A stretch of 7,418 bases of DNA from Peptostreptococcaceae bacterium (lineage in GTDB: Bacteria > Bacillota_A > Clostridia > Peptostreptococcales > Anaerovoracaceae). The notes under the pieces are model-generated. The model worked only from the letters and a program-made list of their open reading frames with translations. It did no database searches and was not told where the DNA came from. Both the position numbers and the translations under genes were made by a program. The DNA lies in the NCBI GenBank assembly GCA_016650135.1, contig JAENWH010000086.1, positions 1 through 7,418 of the forward strand, written 5' to 3'. Position 1 is the first letter of the stretch. Each line of letters starts with the position of its first letter. This document shows, in pieces, positions 6,598-7,418 of the stretch.

Positions 6598-7020
6598 ACT
6601 TTTGTTGGTATTTCACAAGAAGATATCAAAGAAGCCCTAGTAATTATTGAAAAAAGGCAAATACATCAGGGTCATAGCATTTCTTTTAAGACCCAAAAAT
6701 ATAGATTAATTAATGAAAATGATAGAGTAACCTGTCTACCACCAAAGAGCTATGTAAGTATTATAAGAACACTTGATGATACAGATCTTTATGCAACAGA
6801 CCCTAAAGGCAATTGTTATATTCTAGAGCTTATTAAGGATGCAAAATCATATTCTTCTGATTTAGATCCAGAAGACGAGAAACCAATAAAAAAGAAAGTT
6901 AAAAACATATATCATCCTTCAAAATATCATCCTTGGAGCTGGTCTAGTCAACAAAAATTCAAGGAAAAAGATAAACTAATAAAGTCTTTTGCTTATATCT
7001 ATAAAGATATCTCAGCTTAA
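6598..7020 (+). pseudogene. Truncated transposase C-terminal remnant (ISNCY/IS1202-like or related integrase-core type)
   Basis: An open plus-strand frame follows an in-frame stop at 6595-6597 and ends at TAA 7018-7020, giving about 140 residues. There is no in-frame ATG and no ribosome binding site, so it is not a complete gene. The product reads FVGISQEDIKEAL, then HSISFKTQKYRL, CLPPKSYVSII and DLYATDPKGNCYIL, and ends with a lysine-rich stretch and KYHPWSWSS. A beta-rich domain followed by a HPW tail near the end is what I recall from the C-termini of ISNCY/IS1202-type transposases, which lie after the DDE catalytic core; the core is missing. The fragment is the only plus-strand coding remnant and is divergent from the operon start. 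It marks past insertion and rearrangement. The family name is a recollection, not a search result. Confidence 0.6.
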
Positions 7021-7052
7021 TAAAATTTCACGTAAATAGTTTTAATTTCCAA

Positions 7053-7084
7053 AAATACTCCTTCTAAAGTAGATAGGAGTATTT
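7053..7084. terminator. Strong hairpin after the transposase remnant, possible bidirectional terminator
   Basis: AAATACTCCT (7053-7062) pairs perfectly with AGGAGTATTT (7075-7084), and TCTA/TAGA extend the stem inward to 14 bp with one bulged base and a three-base loop. It lies 32 bases after the stop codon of the transposase remnant. There is no long T-run after it on the plus strand; on the minus strand the stem runs into TTTTT. It may have been the terminator of the original insertion element, or it may shield the locus from minus-strand read-through. Confidence 0.5.
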
Positions 7085-7369
7085 AGCATAATCAAAAAAA
7101 AATAATTTAAAAAAAATAACACTAAGTTAGATAAATAGCAAATTCTATTTAAAACCTAAATTCTTCACAAGTAATAAGCCAAAAGATTCAGAAGATTTGT
7201 TAATTACTTATAGTCCCATAAATTGAATAACGTGGAGGGGAAAATATTCGTTTTATTTGTAATATGCTCAGCTTATTACAGCCACAAATTCACTTTTTCC
7301 TATAAACGTTAAATTCCTAATTACCGGTCAGTAGGCTATTCAAATTTTCCATTTTTCCATTTTTTTTAC
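7085..7369. other. Non-coding, AT-rich stretch between transposase debris and the second repeat copy
   Basis: I see no reading frame with a start and ribosome binding site on either strand. The stretch holds A-rich runs (7096-7118), a 23-base imperfect palindrome at 7258-7280, and a two-copy tandem TTTTCCAT (7345-7360) followed by a T-run just before the repeat at 7370. The tandem and T-run look like slippage-prone simple sequence. Confidence 0.5.
7258..7280. promoter_or_regulatory. Operator-like palindrome in non-coding DNA
   Basis: TGTAATA (7258-7264) and TATTACA (7274-7280) form perfect 7-bp arms around a 9-base centre in which GC/GC can add two more pairs. There is no T-tract on the plus strand, so a protein-binding site is as likely as an RNA hairpin. 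It may belong to a promoter of a gene beyond the right edge or to insertion-element debris. Confidence 0.3.
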
Positions 7370-7416
7370 AATGCTCACAACTTAAGGAATAACTGGTAAG
7401 TCTTTTATGCAATAAC
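7370..7416 (+). repeat. Second copy of the MITE-like repeat, left end only, running off the window
   Basis: This stretch matches 2374-2420 at 44 of 47 positions in the same orientation, beginning exactly at the terminal inverted repeat (AATGCTCACAACTTAAG). Similarity stops abruptly to the left, as expected of an element boundary. The rest lies beyond the window, so it is unknown whether this is another 120-bp element or one end of a full insertion sequence. Confidence 0.7.
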
Positions 7417-7418
7417 CA

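Noticed and set aside
7085..7418. Protein-coding gene on the minus strand starting in the TTTTCCAT region (ATGGAAAA-type starts)
   Set aside because: Both possible ATG frames stop within about a dozen codons.
1..7418. CRISPR array, tRNA or rRNA
   Set aside because: No regularly spaced short repeats, no cloverleaf-like segment with a T-loop consensus and no rRNA-like sequence was seen on either strand.

Overview
The window looks like a carbohydrate-acid utilisation locus from a low-GC bacterium, most likely a spirochaete of the Treponema/Sphaerochaeta kind. The main clue is the start of the periplasmic binding protein: a short signal peptide leading into FANGSSE, a style I associate with spirochaetal exported proteins. 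The taxonomic call is an inference from this and from general composition. No rRNA, tRNA or phylogenetic marker is present.

All intact genes are on the minus strand, so the locus reads from right to left. A zinc-dependent medium-chain dehydrogenase (6481-5462) is followed after 40 bases by a complete tripartite TRAP transporter: binding protein DctP (5421-4405), small membrane subunit DctQ (4315-3815) and large membrane subunit DctM (3815-2538). A strong hairpin with a U-tract lies between dctP and dctQ and probably sets a higher yield of the binding protein. After 198 bases comes a second dehydrogenase of identical length (2339-1320). After a further 515 non-coding bases comes a nickel-pincer racemase/epimerase of the LarA superfamily (804 to beyond base 1, C-terminus missing).

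Together the genes suggest that a hydroxy-acid such as an aldonate is taken up by the TRAP transporter, that LarA-type chemistry inverts the carbon next to the carboxylate, and that one or both LgoD/RspB-like dehydrogenases oxidise a hydroxyl group to give a keto-acid. The substrate is not established by the sequence.

The right end (6598-7418) is mobile-element debris: a truncated transposase C-terminus on the plus strand, a 14-bp-stem hairpin, an isolated palindrome, and the start of a repeat. That repeat also occurs as a complete 120-bp element with 17-bp terminal inverted repeats and 10-bp flanking direct repeats at 2373-2492, a MITE-like structure. The two copies are in the same orientation and bracket the dehydrogenase-TRAP module. 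In the stretches I counted, that module is also lower in G+C than the second dehydrogenase and larA-like gene outside it. This raises the possibility that the transporter module was inserted next to an older dehydrogenase/epimerase pair.
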